Assembly: GCA_003693705.1 (NCBI GenBank)
Contig: RBZT01000435.1
Location: forward strand, 265,816 to 329,815
Direction of reading: 5' to 3'
Length of the DNA: 64,000 nucleotides
DNA from: Polymyxa betae
Taxonomy: Eukaryota > Endomyxa > Phytomyxea > Plasmodiophorida > Plasmodiophoridae
The translations under genes were made by a program, and so were the position numbers. Each line of letters begins with the position of its first letter. Positions within the stretch are counted from its first letter, which is position 1. The notes below the pieces were generated by a model. The model searched no databases. It had not been told where the DNA came from and saw only the letters and a list, made by a program, of their open reading frames with translations. Positions 1 to 10,849 of the stretch are shown in pieces.

Positions 1-3000
1 AGCATCCACAAACTGAACATGATGCAGACGACACGATCGGCCTGGCCATCATTTTGCACATTCTGGCAACAGATAAATTATTGTCTTCTGTCATGATGGC
101 GTTGCAAAGGCGCAACATATCAGCGTCGGAAGCAAGGGTCTCGATCAAAGACAGAATCGTTTCCCGAAATTCGACATAAACAGAATCGCTATGATCAGAT
201 ATGGTTTGCAGCAAAATTGAGCTCAACGGGACGTAGCCTCGCATAGCCGCCAGAATTCCTGAAATATTTGAGCCAACATCATGTGGATTATATGAATACT
301 TTAAGACCTTGGATTGATTCTACAAGCGCAAATACCACTAAAGGGTCTGATTCATTGTTCCTCCTCTTAACGAAACAGTCGAGGACCTGGAGCCATCGCC
401 TCTCGTTTTCGGAAAACTGTGAATGACGTTGGCAGAGAGCAGAAAGGTCTGAGACCGATTGCTTCAATTCCGGAGCCGAACGAAGAAGCTCTAAGTCTGA
501 TAGTCGAATACGACGATTTCGCTCGAAATTACGTGATTGCGCTTCATTTCGTAGTGCAAGCACTAAAGGATCCAACGAATCCAACATGACGTTAAGAGCG
601 CCATCAATGTCACCTGTATAAAATGAGCGTCCTTACCGATCACAAAAACTAAAGATACCAGTGCGCTCAAGTAAGAAACAAACAGCGTCGACAATCTTGA
701 ATTGCTGGCAGATGAGCAGCACACTCTCCATCTTTCGTAAATCAGACGCAAATATGCAATGAGCAAATTATTCTTACAGAGTACTCGTAATGCGACTTGA
801 TGTAGGGCAGGACTTGTTTAGGGTCGAAATTTGCGAGAAGTTGGATAAAGGTTTCGTTGATTTCAGGAGAAGCTTCGAACTCTGGAATCTCTAGCAGTCC
901 TTGTAGAAACGGGAACTGGAGTTCAGGGATATGACTCAAACTCTTGATTGCATCATGAACTTTATCAGGATAGAGCTCCATCATTAACGCTGCCTAAAGA
1001 CGCATATTAGTGAGCATCAACACGGATAGTATAACCCACCGTATGCGCTCCATCGACAGCAACTAATGGCTTAATTCGAGCCAAAATCTGTTCGCGCAAT
1101 GAGCTTGCATTTGCTTCCCGCAATGACGAAAACAGGTATTCGAAAACGGACGGATCCGGCTCAGGGCATGCTAAAAACGCATCCAAACTGCTGATGACAT
1201 CACCCGACATTTTGTACAGGTCAATAGTCAACAAGCGATACTCGACAGTACGAGCCGCTACTATCATCAGCGACAGCACTTCGCGATCAGGAGGCAGACG
1301 AATAAGAATTGTTCTAAGAACGGCCTCCTGATCTCTAGCTGACAGCAGCTGAAATATAACCAGTCGTAGGAACAGCGGCGATACCAGAACGACACCATCT
1401 GCTAACGGTTTTGATAAGGCTCTAGTTAAAGAAGCGAGATCATCCTCAGTGAATGGGTGAAGAGGGATTGGTATAGTCCAGCCATAGGGGCAAGTGACAC
1501 AATCACGAGCGTTAACCATTGCAGATAGCAGAGCGTCAACAGCAACATCACTGGTGATACCGAATTGCGCTGGCTTCTCAGTCTTGCTGATCAGTCCAGC
1601 GAGGACGGATTGTTTAGAGGTTGAAGGTCGCCCCGACGTAGCCCAGATGTCCAGTAGCAACATATCGCCGATTGCTGGAATGAGTTCGGAAGCATGACGA
1701 CTCAACAAACGACGTAAAACGGGGGAATCCGAGCTTAGCAGGTATGTTAGAACGTCCTGCTTATCTTCAACGGTTGATGACAGAGCGAGATAACGTTTTA
1801 TGTGGCGAACAGCATGATATTCAGCCGGATTGCCTTCTTCGATTGAAGACAACAAGTCTCGGACGGGTATAGAGGGTGCCAATTGGGTTCGCTGACACAA
1901 TGAGAAGAGAGCAGACCACATTCGGTTCTGAACGCAAATCGGTCGCAGCTTATCGATATCAGTGGGCTCTAGGACCGAAAGGCAGCGTTCCAGCCGGGGC
2001 GAGTCCCGAAACGCGGAAACACATTCGGTAACGACTCGAAGAGGAACACGACGAACGTCGCTGCTGGTCTCTACGGCATCCAGAACGGCGTTTAAGAAGC
2101 TGGTGAGATGGCTGGCCGAATGCTTGAACACATCGTCGAACAGGAATTCGACATTGTTGAAACTGATGCAATAGTAAAAGACATTGGCATAAACGGCCTC
2201 CATATCGGAGCCCGAATTTGCCTTCAAGTAGGACAGAATCAGCGTTCGAAGACGAGATGTTAACAGGCTGCGTTCTTCAATATGGTCTTCGGCCTAAGCA
2301 GAGTATTTAATCATCATAGAGCAAACATAGAGATCATTAACCTGGTATAAATCAAGTGCCAGCGATAGTGCTTCTAGCCAACGCCCTGATTCAGTTAGAG
2401 AGCGAATCCGGTAAAGCGGATTCAGCATCGCGATTTGATACAGTGCGCCATTGGCGGCCAGCATCACCAGCGATGCATTCGGTACCAGCTGGATCCTGAA
2501 ACAGCTTAGCGTTGCAATCGCAATCATGCATGTTTGGGTTACGCGTGATCTGAGCTCAAGACTGATTGCAGCGTTGACGGATGGTTGTACTTGTCGTGGG
2601 TGGCGACGGCGACTCCAGCGATGCTCATCGTCTGCAGCTTGGTCATAGACTTTACATCAAGAGCGACCAGTTTGTTTTCGCTGATAAAAGCGACGCAGGA
2701 AATGTTGACAATCGCAACGAACGCCAACGGAGATTTCGACAGCGATATTTTTTGCAGCTGCATTAACTGGCGATCGCGAATCTGGAAGGTCACAATAGCG
2801 CCCTGCTGTTCGACAGCCAATATCTGTTCGTATTGGACACCCCAGGCTATGCAGGAGCACATTGATGGAAGTGGAAGACGGCTGAGCTGAGTTGGTCGTG
2901 TCCCGGTTAATTCATAAACTGTGAGATCTTTGAAACATGCTACAAAGGCGCACAGGTTGCCTGCAACTGCAGCGCTTGTGATCTGACCCAGATCGCGCTG

Positions 3001-3897
3001 AATAGGCGCCTTGGATACAGACCAGCCAATGATGTGTTTGTTAAAGAATGTGAGCATTGCAACCCCCTGAGAAACAATGTTCGTTTGGCAAAGAAACACA
3101 CTTTTTCTATAAGTGAAAAGCAGGTTAAGGCTCTGGCCAAAGATTGAAAAGCGGAAACAAAATTCAAGCAAGAAATGAAAACAGTCATTACCTTAACATC
3201 AACAGAAACGGCGGAAATGCTGGTGCAGGGCACAGCTCTTAACGAGGTGATGGGATTCACGTGCATTCCCGTCACTGATTTCACCGTTGCTTTGGAGACG
3301 ACATCCCACCTAAGGATCCGGGTATAAACAGATAGAACATTATGGTGCAGTTGATCATTGAAAAAGATATAACGAAACTTCATTCGGGCTTACAGAACGA
3401 GAGTCCCATTCTCGTGACCAACAACAAGATGTGACCCAGAACCTGTTATGTCGGCTGCAGAAACAGCACCATATCGGCCTGCGAAAACTAAGGCGCCGGC
3501 TTCGGTATAAGTTTCGAAACATTACGAGACTGATCGTTATCAAATAGCATTGCAGCCGGAACTCCAGCAAGCGGCGACATGACGACGCTGCCGCTGGTCG
3601 TCCCGATGGCGACATATCGAGCTTGTAGAGCAATACAGGTAGGTTTTCCATGTTGTGCTGGTAAGATCGGAGGCAATCGAATCAGAGCCGAGAATAAATC
3701 AGCAGAAGCCGAAGGGCGCTCATCGTTCTAGGCTAGCGTCAGCATCCTACTCGGCAAACGACATCGCCCGGCATTACATCGGCTTGCTTCAGTCGATAGA
3801 GCTGCAATTCACTAGGGCGTAAGGGACGCTCCGCATCTTCTGGTCGGGGACTGGGCTCGGAATCAGGCCGGATGTCGTCTGTCTCGAGATGGCTCAT
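1..3897 (-). CDS. VPS8: VPS8, CORVET tethering subunit (3' end off the window)
   Basis: VPS8 is a subunit of the CORVET complex, which tethers early endosomes through Rab5. The N-terminal part reads as a WD40-like propeller: a segment with GKPTCIALQARYVAIGTTSG near 3600, then propeller strands to about 2540. The alpha-solenoid follows (1007-2227; WSALFSLCQRTQ and RHIKRYLAL blocks typical of VPS8). A distal solenoid runs through 742-984 (TFIQLLANFDPKQVLPYI) and 288-587 (LCQRHSQFSENERRW). Coding continues to base 1, so the C-terminal RING region lies outside. Start chosen at 3897 (MSHLETDDIRPDSEPS). Exons that close in phase: 3751-3897, 3526-3727, 3394-3487, then from 3309 leftward, giving introns of 23, 38 and 84 nt. 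Later boundaries were not all fixed. Family assignment rests on co-linear motif similarity across the whole span. Confidence 0.82.
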
Positions 3898-4897
3898 GAA
3901 CGAACATTAAATCCGTCGTCTGGGGCCGCATCCTCTTAGCTCGTCCTATCGATCCATTATGTCACGTTGCCATCATTGTTACGGTCACGTTCAGTCTGGC
4001 CATGATTTCCTGTCATTATCAAAAATGCTTTCTAGTTAGATATTCTCGCATCTCCCCTCATAACAGTGTTCGAGCCCGCAGGAAAGTTTTGCCTCTATAA
4101 TTGTGTCTTTGCTTAAGTTTTATTCAAGTACAGCAAAGAAAAAAAAATTGGCCAAACTCATGGGCCAAGCGAATGGGATTCGACAATAAGGCTTTCTTTA
4201 TGTAAACCAACACCATTTTGAGCCCAACAGGTCGAGATCTGGAAACAAAAAGTTGTGGGTGATTAGAGAAACCCCATCAAGTCATTTGATTGTATCTGTA
4301 TTAGAAAGTCGAAGTTATTCTTTGCATTCAGGTGTCAGCGATTGAGCTCCATTGGCTTGGCTCTGTTGTAGAGTATCTCAACAGTAATGATTCGATGACG
4401 TCCAGCTCTTGTGCCATTTGCCGAAGTGGCTCATCCCAATAAGTACACGATCGCAGCTCATCCAGTTTATGTTGAACATGCTCGTATAAGCGCCTGACCA
4501 CGATTTTCATCAGCTTTTCTTGATCTGCTGATAACATGATGATTCCTTGGCCAAATGAAAAACTGGTCGCTGTTCGCAGATACTGAAATCGTTGTCTCGA
4601 ACTTTCTCGAATGTCATTACATTTACAAACGATAAACTCATCAAAAGCCTTTTATAAACTCAACAAAAGCCTTTACATATGGCAAAAAATTGCATCGTTC
4701 CGTTAGCGTTATTCTATCAACTGAAAATGTGTTTGCAGAAGAATTCAGCTGTAAAAAGAAAGCCTCGGTAACCGCAGATTCCTTTGCACAGGCTGTACAG
4801 GGTCGCCAACTGCCACCGCTAAACAGCATAATGCTTCTATATTATCATGACCGTTGGCTGATTACGAACACCAGAGCTTTGCTAGAAAGCTTTCGCA
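3898..4897. other. Intergenic region with one small possible gene
   Basis: Between VPS8 and the zinc-finger/PUB gene I see no exon that continues either neighbour. On the minus strand 4328-4537 is open from an ATG for 69 codons. The predicted peptide is helical and charged (KLDELRSCTYWDEPLRQMA) and could be a small gene or an exon. There is weak pattern resemblance to ENY2-like small helical proteins, not enough to name it. An A-rich tract sits at 4135-4150. Confidence 0.35.
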
Positions 4898-6839
4898 ATG
4901 AGGGTTCGGTCCATATTCGGTGATAATCAGTCCGCGCCTGTCTTCAACCCTTTCATTCCCAATAACATTGGCTTTACTATGGGCTGGTCTTGTTCAGCCT
5001 GCACTTACAACAATGCCAACATGGCATCGACAGCGTGCGAAATCTGTGGCACAGCTCGACCGGCTCAGGCAGCTGCTGCACCTGTCGTCAAGGTCTGAGA
5101 GATGATCTTGTTGCTAGAATCGTCGTGTTTAATGGTTCTGCTCAGGCTCAGGGAACAGGTTGGGCTTGCCACCAATGCACATACGTCAATGTGCCTTTAG
5201 CGACAAGATGTGCTATTTGTGACTCTGTACGAGCCGATGATATGATGATGATTGATGATGATGATGAAAAGATGCCTCCTTCCACCAGCCCAGTTTCAAG
5301 GCTGAATGCAATCGATCTTACAGGATCGCCCGCTCCTCAACGTCCAGTAGCGAATGGGGTCGCTGTTTCACAAAATGCCATGAAACTGCCCAGCGAATTG
5401 GAAGCGAAAAGGCTGTTGGCTGAAGCCCAGGCGAAAGAACAGGAACGCATTCAAAAAGAGCAAGTCTTAAAGTCCAAGCTGAAAGAGCAACGAATGCGAG
5501 ACCTTGCTGAAAGGAAGGAAGAAATCGCACGCGAGAAGCGGGAACTTGCAAAAAAGAAAGATGCTGAACGCTTCGAGTCTACGAAACAGCTCTTCGAAAT
5601 GGAGAAACGCCACCAAGAAGAGCTTCGGCTTGCTAAAGAAAGGCGTAGTCAGGTTGAACAGTCTCTTCTTGATATTCCCAGGTAATAATTATCCTCATCT
5701 TCGCTTTTTTTTATCTCATTTGATGCATAGTGCAATTCGGTTTGTTCATGAGCGTTATGGCATGGAAGCTGTTAAGGTAGTCAATCAAATCTCTTAAATC
5801 GAAACGCTTATTGGGGTCAGGACGTCTTATCGCTTATATCGAAGATTCTTTTCAACATTATTCGATCGCCGAATGAAGAGAAGTTTCGGATGATTCTGAC
5901 TTCCAGTCCGTCGTTCCAAAACCGGATCGAAAGCCGCTTGGGGGCGTCAGTTCTGATGAAGCTGCTTGGTTTCCAGTATCAGCAATTAGAAGACGGGACT
6001 GGCCAAAAACGAGAAGCTCTCTTCATGGCCTCTCCTAATCTCACATTCCTCCAAACTGAATACGAGAAAATGATGGCTTTATTGAATCGTCCCGAGACCC
6101 GCCTGCACACATACCTGCCACCACCGTCTCAAAACGAGGATATCCCACTACTCTTTCTCATGTCTTTTCGTCAAGTTCTTGATAACATCGTCGTTGCGCC
6201 AACCTCGTGCGTCGCTGGCAAGGTTACATATCTCTCTCGTTGTTTTTTTAAGGGATTGTGACAGTATTTCAGATTGACAGACGCTCCGACATTTACAAAG
6301 CTTTCTTCGCGGCATTCGCCCCTGCCGCGTCAGTTCTGAAGGAATTCGACTTTGAATTTCAAGATGTTTTCTGGACGTGGAAGGGAAAGAATTTGATCAA
6401 ACTGCAGAGAGGAGTTCGTGATCTCGACAAGGAAATCCTTAAACGACTATCGAACTGTTCGATTGTCAAAGCACTGGATTATGTCAGTGGTCATAATTCT
6501 CGTTCTGCAACAAGTGCTTTAGTAGAGAAAGTACAAGCTGTGCTGACAAATATCGTCAATGATATGCATCAGACAAGTCGTCATGTCGTTCCGTTACAGC
6601 CATTGCTCGTAAGCCTACCGTTTTGTTCGCGAACGTTTTTCGCTCAGCGATAATTGTAGAAACTTACTGGACCTATTGATGGCCTAAGAGAGTTCTTGAC
6701 CGCATTAGGATTCCATGTAGATCCCGAATTGAAAATTGCCAGAGTACCTTATCCATATCAGAACGGAATTGAGCCGTATCGTTTGGGTTTGGAGATTGTC
6801 CAAGTAGCTTGGAAGAGAATATTAAAGTCATTAAGATAA
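4898..6839 (+). CDS. Double NZF zinc finger / coiled coil / PUB domain protein
   Basis: Two RanBP2-type (NZF) zinc fingers lie near the N-terminus: WSCSACTYNNANMASTACEIC from 4982 and WACHQCTYVNVPLATRCAIC near 5160. NZF fingers usually bind ubiquitin. A long charged coiled coil (about 5390-5680) follows, then a PUB domain: exon 5807-6230 reads VLSLISKILFNIIRSPNEEK, FQNRI and LLGFQYQ. PUB domains dock p97/VCP or OTULIN. A C-terminal helical region (6270-6839) ends in YPYQNGIEPYRLGLEIVQ and LKSLR before TAA. Introns are supported at about 5097-5150, 5682-5729, 5777-5806, 6223-6271 and 6609-6659. Start is ATG 4898 or, more simply, ATG 4979 just before the first finger. The domain set recalls HOIP/RNF31 (NZF plus PUB), but there is no RBR module. 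A role in ubiquitin/p97 signalling is inference. Confidence 0.75.
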
Positions 6840-6938
6840 GATTGTAAACATTTCACTTCTGTATTCGACGTTTCATCATGAACAGAGATGTTAATAGTTG
6901 CATTAATAAACATGAATCGAGCAGAAGTCAGATAATAA

Positions 6939-7900
6939 TTACAGTGGTTTACTACTATTACTTGAAATGTTCGATTTCCTGCGCTTTTTGAAGCTGAACT
7001 GGATTTTCTGATTACCATCGACAGCCGGTTTCTCATCGACTTTTTCATCCTCTCGCTGCTTTTCAGCCCTGGCTTTTCGAGCTTGGATTCTTATTGCAGG
7101 AAGGCCATAATCATTCTCTAGTTCTGCGATTTGTTCGCGCTCTGTGTATTCATCTATGTCAACATAAGAAGTAGGCACCATATCTGGGTTCGGTAACGAT
7201 TGCACTGGCTCCTCTTCGTTTTCAGGCTCCTGCAAAAATTTAAAGACAATCAAAGCTATTGAATCCACTAACCTCCAGGATTTCCTGGGTTTGCTCGTGC
7301 ACAGGAACATTTTCCCAGACGCCAATCCCCGTGGCTTCGTCGATTTCAACGTCAGCACGTTTTACATAATCAATAAATGTCGGAGGTGGTGGCTCTGACG
7401 AGAAGAATTTGTGCTCTGGAAATCGGTCATCAGGATCTTCGATTACTGGTACCTGCTGCTGGAACTCTTCTTCATCTGGACCTCTATATACTTGAGGTCC
7501 AGCACGAGATGGAGCTGCTGTCAGTGAAACAGGTTCGTATAGATAATTGCCTCCAGCGGCAAGCGCGGACGAACGAATAAACCCGGAATGAGCATCGCCA
7601 TGAAGTGCAGCGACGGCAGCTTGTTCAATTGCGCGAATTTCGGCTTCCTTGTCCTGCTGCAATCGCTTTTGATCGAATTCGCGCCTTCTGAGCGCCTTCA
7701 TCTGCTGCCGCATATTGTTCTGATGTCGACCAGCAGCTTCATGCTGGCGGATTTTCTGTAATGGACGTTAAACCGATGGGAGCCAGTACGTCTGTCACAC
7801 CAACGTTGGGATGTCCGTCGACAAAGACTTTGCAGACATTGCACCAATGCTTATCGTTGGGCCTGGCCCAAGTCGCCGTCGTATTTGGTAGTCGACTCAT
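6939..7900 (-). CDS. WBP4/FBP21-like U1-type zinc-finger splicing protein without WW domains
   Basis: Exon 1 starts at ATG 7900 and gives MSRLPNTTATWARPNDKHWC followed by CNVCKVFVDGHPN. A 49-nt intron is followed by an exon beginning KIRQHEAAGRHQNNM, which completes a U1-type C2H2 matrin-like finger. The next stretch (RRREFDQKRLQQDKEAEIRA) matches the basic helical segment after the finger in WBP4. A later exon (from about 7230) is acidic and ends in a basic tail, FSFKKRRKSNIS. WBP4 family members are spliceosomal B-complex proteins that normally carry two WW domains after the finger. None is visible in this protein of roughly 280 residues. The finger and the following helix support the family; an alternative is another U1-zinc-finger spliceosome factor. 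Confidence 0.6.
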
Positions 7901-8293
7901 CGCTCTTGAATAATCCCGGACACCGGATAGACAGTTGCGAATATATGAATCTTCGACGGTGGACCAGCAAGACGAACTGGACTTAAACACGTGCTGCGAC
8001 GAATTTATTTCCGAAATATCACTAAGCAGTTTGAGGAATTTCGGTAAACGAACGTTGTTCTGTTAGGAAGCAAACTTGCTCTATCAATCGAGAATTCAAG
8101 ATATTCGTTGAACCTGTGGAACCTGGAAAAACGGAACATTTTTTAACGAGAAAGCATATCTTCTCGATTTATTATTAGCAAATCCTGCGACTAAGCTCTG
8201 CATTGATTGAGCTCGGTTATGTTAGTAATAATGCCACATCATCTCTGTCAAATTCTCCTATTGCTAGATTGAACCTTTTCCTAGACCATTCAA

Positions 8294-10466
8294 TCAGAGT
8301 GGAATAGTTGATATGAAAACTGAGAACCTCTCTGGTGGTGGTTTCTTTAGCCATGCCATGTTGATATCATATGCAGAACCGCATTGCATTAACCTCTTAT
8401 AGCTTTCACGTGATACTGGTCCTATTTTCGGCACAGATCGGGAGTGATTGAGCAAGGATAGTCTTAAACTCTTGAGCGTTCGATTCGACCTCAATGTTGC
8501 GTTCGATTTGCTGTTGTGCAATGTTTGTTCTTCCTCCGCATCGAGTTCATCCAATCTTTCTAAAGAAAAAATTAGGATGAACGGGAACCTAGCCGAAACC
8601 CATTTACCGAATCCGGGATCCTTCTGTTTTGCAGCCACAGGTTTAGGAGAAGCTGATCTAGGATGCCTTGGGGGGTGGGGATGTTCAGGCATCGATAAGC
8701 CGAACTCTCTCATGATGGTTTGAGGGTTGAACTGGCCGTTCAGCTTGATGTGTTCAAGTTTCATTGCCAATTCCTCCTTCTTTCGCCTCGCGCCCATGGC
8801 TAACTTTCGTCTACGTGAATGAGCAGTTAGCAAAGAACGCAAGGTTTTTTAAACGAAAAGTAACCCAAACTCAATTCTAAAGTTGAGGGAATGAAAAGGT
8901 TACCTCTGCTCGATGAGTTTCTTGGACTTCCTTTTAACAGCTTCAGTAATCTGATTCTCCAGTTCGATTCGCTGGCGAATCATCATGCAGCGATACTCGT
9001 GAGCACGTTGCTGCCGTTGAATAGTCTCGATTCGTTCTAGTTTCTGCATCCGCTCCAGTTCGCGAATGCGTTGCGTTTCCCGCTGCCGCTCACGTTGCAG
9101 TTCAGCCTGATGTTGCTGTTCAGCAGCCTCCTAGTTTGATTATTTAGCGCAATTCGAGAGACAGATCAGTAAGCTACCTTCTCAGCGAAAGCTTTCTTTC
9201 TAGCTTCGTACTTGTCAATGTTAGCCTGAAGAGTCGCTTTGACCTTTCGCATGTGGTTCTGACTCTCCTCAACCGTTTTTTGGATTTGAAGGTTTCTTTC
9301 AGCTTCAAATCTGGCACGACGGCGTTTAGCTTTGGCATTCTTCCGTTCGAAATCCCGTTTCTTTTGTTCAAGAATCAATTGCTCTTTTGTTTTCGCTTGT
9401 TCAACGCGCGCTTTCAATGCTTCAGCTTGCGCTCGGTGCGTTTCTATTTCTTGCTGGCGTTTTTTTGCTATTGCTTCCAACTTCCGTTTTTCGCGATCCT
9501 CCAGAATTAATTCGCGCTCGTAGGCGGCTCGCTCATGTTCAGCCTGCAGAGAATTTGGGCATGGGATCCTCTAACGTGGCTTCTCTAACCTGCATTTGTT
9601 GAAGCATCGTTTCTCTTTCCTTTTGTTTTCGCCGGCGTTCAAGTTCTTTCTGTTGAGCCAAAGCCTTTCGCTTCTTTTGTTCTTCGATTTCCTTCTTCTT
9701 CATAAGCTGCGCTTCTTCAAATTCTCTTTGTGCGATCTCCTCTGAGGGAATCGACAATTAGAATAGAGATGAAAAGGCGAATTTTTTACCTTGTCGCCTC
9801 AACTCTGCTAGTTCTTCTTGATATTTCTGCTCCTCTACAAGCAGTCAGGCATTATAACCTGAAAAACCTGGTTTGGATACCTTTCAATTTCCGTTGTCTT
9901 TCCCATTCTTTGGCATGTTCAGCTTTTTCCAGTGCACGCTTCTCTTCCAGAGCGAGCTCTTTTGCTCTCTTGGCCTCATTCATCATTGCAATCTCTTGCA
10001 TCTTGATTTCGTACTCAATGAATTGTTGCAGTTCTTTATGTTGGGCTTCTTCTAATTTTTTCAGTCGGGCCCTCTCTCGCGCAGCAAAATCTTGTGTGGA
10101 ATGCTGATTCTGAGCCTCTACGACTCCGTTCCTTTTTGCCGCTTTCCTTCTTTCTTCTCGTTGAACTTCCTCTATGACTTTCTCCCGTTCGCTTATTATC
10201 TCATTTATGAACTCTTCTCTTTTTCGATCGTAATGCTGTTTACGCATCTCTTGAAATTCCAGCAGCAGATTCTCTTCAGCAAACGATGCCAGATTTCGCG
10301 GCTGAATTCCTGATTCTAGAATACCAAGGCGATTCATCGCCTCTTTTGTTCGCGGCGATTGAGGGTTAATTTTACTCGACATTTTGCGAGTATTTGCAGC
10401 AGATGAAACGTCAGAATCGACGTTGTACAATAGCTCAGTATGAAAGTCTGGTCTTGTAAACGGCAC
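8294..10466 (-). CDS. CCDC177/CCDC185-like long coiled-coil protein
   Basis: The first visible coding exon (10466 down to about 9860) contains ELLYNVDSD, then SPRTKEAMNRLGI and IQPRNLASFAEENL. That order (LYN-D-S, SPR, LGI, pro-arg) is the N-terminal signature of CCDC177-type proteins. The rest is continuous charged coiled coil across exons at about 9757-9539, 9480-9166 and 9165-8900. The last exon (8842-8294) ends with a proline-rich tail (AWLKKPPPERF). No ATG opens the first exon in frame before the internal MSSKINPQ at about 10382. Either a short upstream exon exists or translation begins there. Function of this family is unknown; cilium-related expression is reported for relatives and is inference here. 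The roughly 390 bases to its left (7901-8293) show no gene. Confidence 0.6.
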
Positions 10467-10527
10467 ACGCCATTAACATTTCAATCATAATCGAAATCTG
10501 AATGAATTCAATACATTTTTGGGCAAA

Positions 10528-10849
10528 ATGATGGAAAATCAAGAGCCGGTTTTTGATCTCAACTTTGGCTTGGAGGCAGCAGGTGACATCTATAAATAGA
10601 TTTTCTGCTCAATCCCGTTTTAAGTACAACTTGCTGTCGACAATTGGTCATGCACGCCGGACGCCAAGATGGAGATCTGCAGTTGACCAGAACCGTTTAA
10701 AAGTCAACGTCTCGCTTTTGGCAGGCGCAGAATCGGGAGTGGAGCCATCTGTGTGCTTTGCCTCGTCATTGTGGGTATCGCTGTGGCCTGTGGTCAAGGG
10801 GTTGCGTCCTACTGGGCGTAAGATTCCCTATCGCCTAGCTAGCAGAGCG
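10528..10849 (+). other. Possible upstream coding exons with a hydrophobic segment
   Basis: ATG at 10528 opens MMENQEPVFDLNFGLEAA. Downstream, one frame encodes RRIGSGAICVLCLVIVGIAV followed by ACGQGVASYW, a convincing membrane-spanning run. That frame meets a GTAAG donor at 10818. Joining it to the AG before 10849 puts it in phase with the Ras GEF reading frame. I cannot decide between a membrane-anchored N-terminus of the next gene and a separate small membrane-protein gene. Confidence 0.3.
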
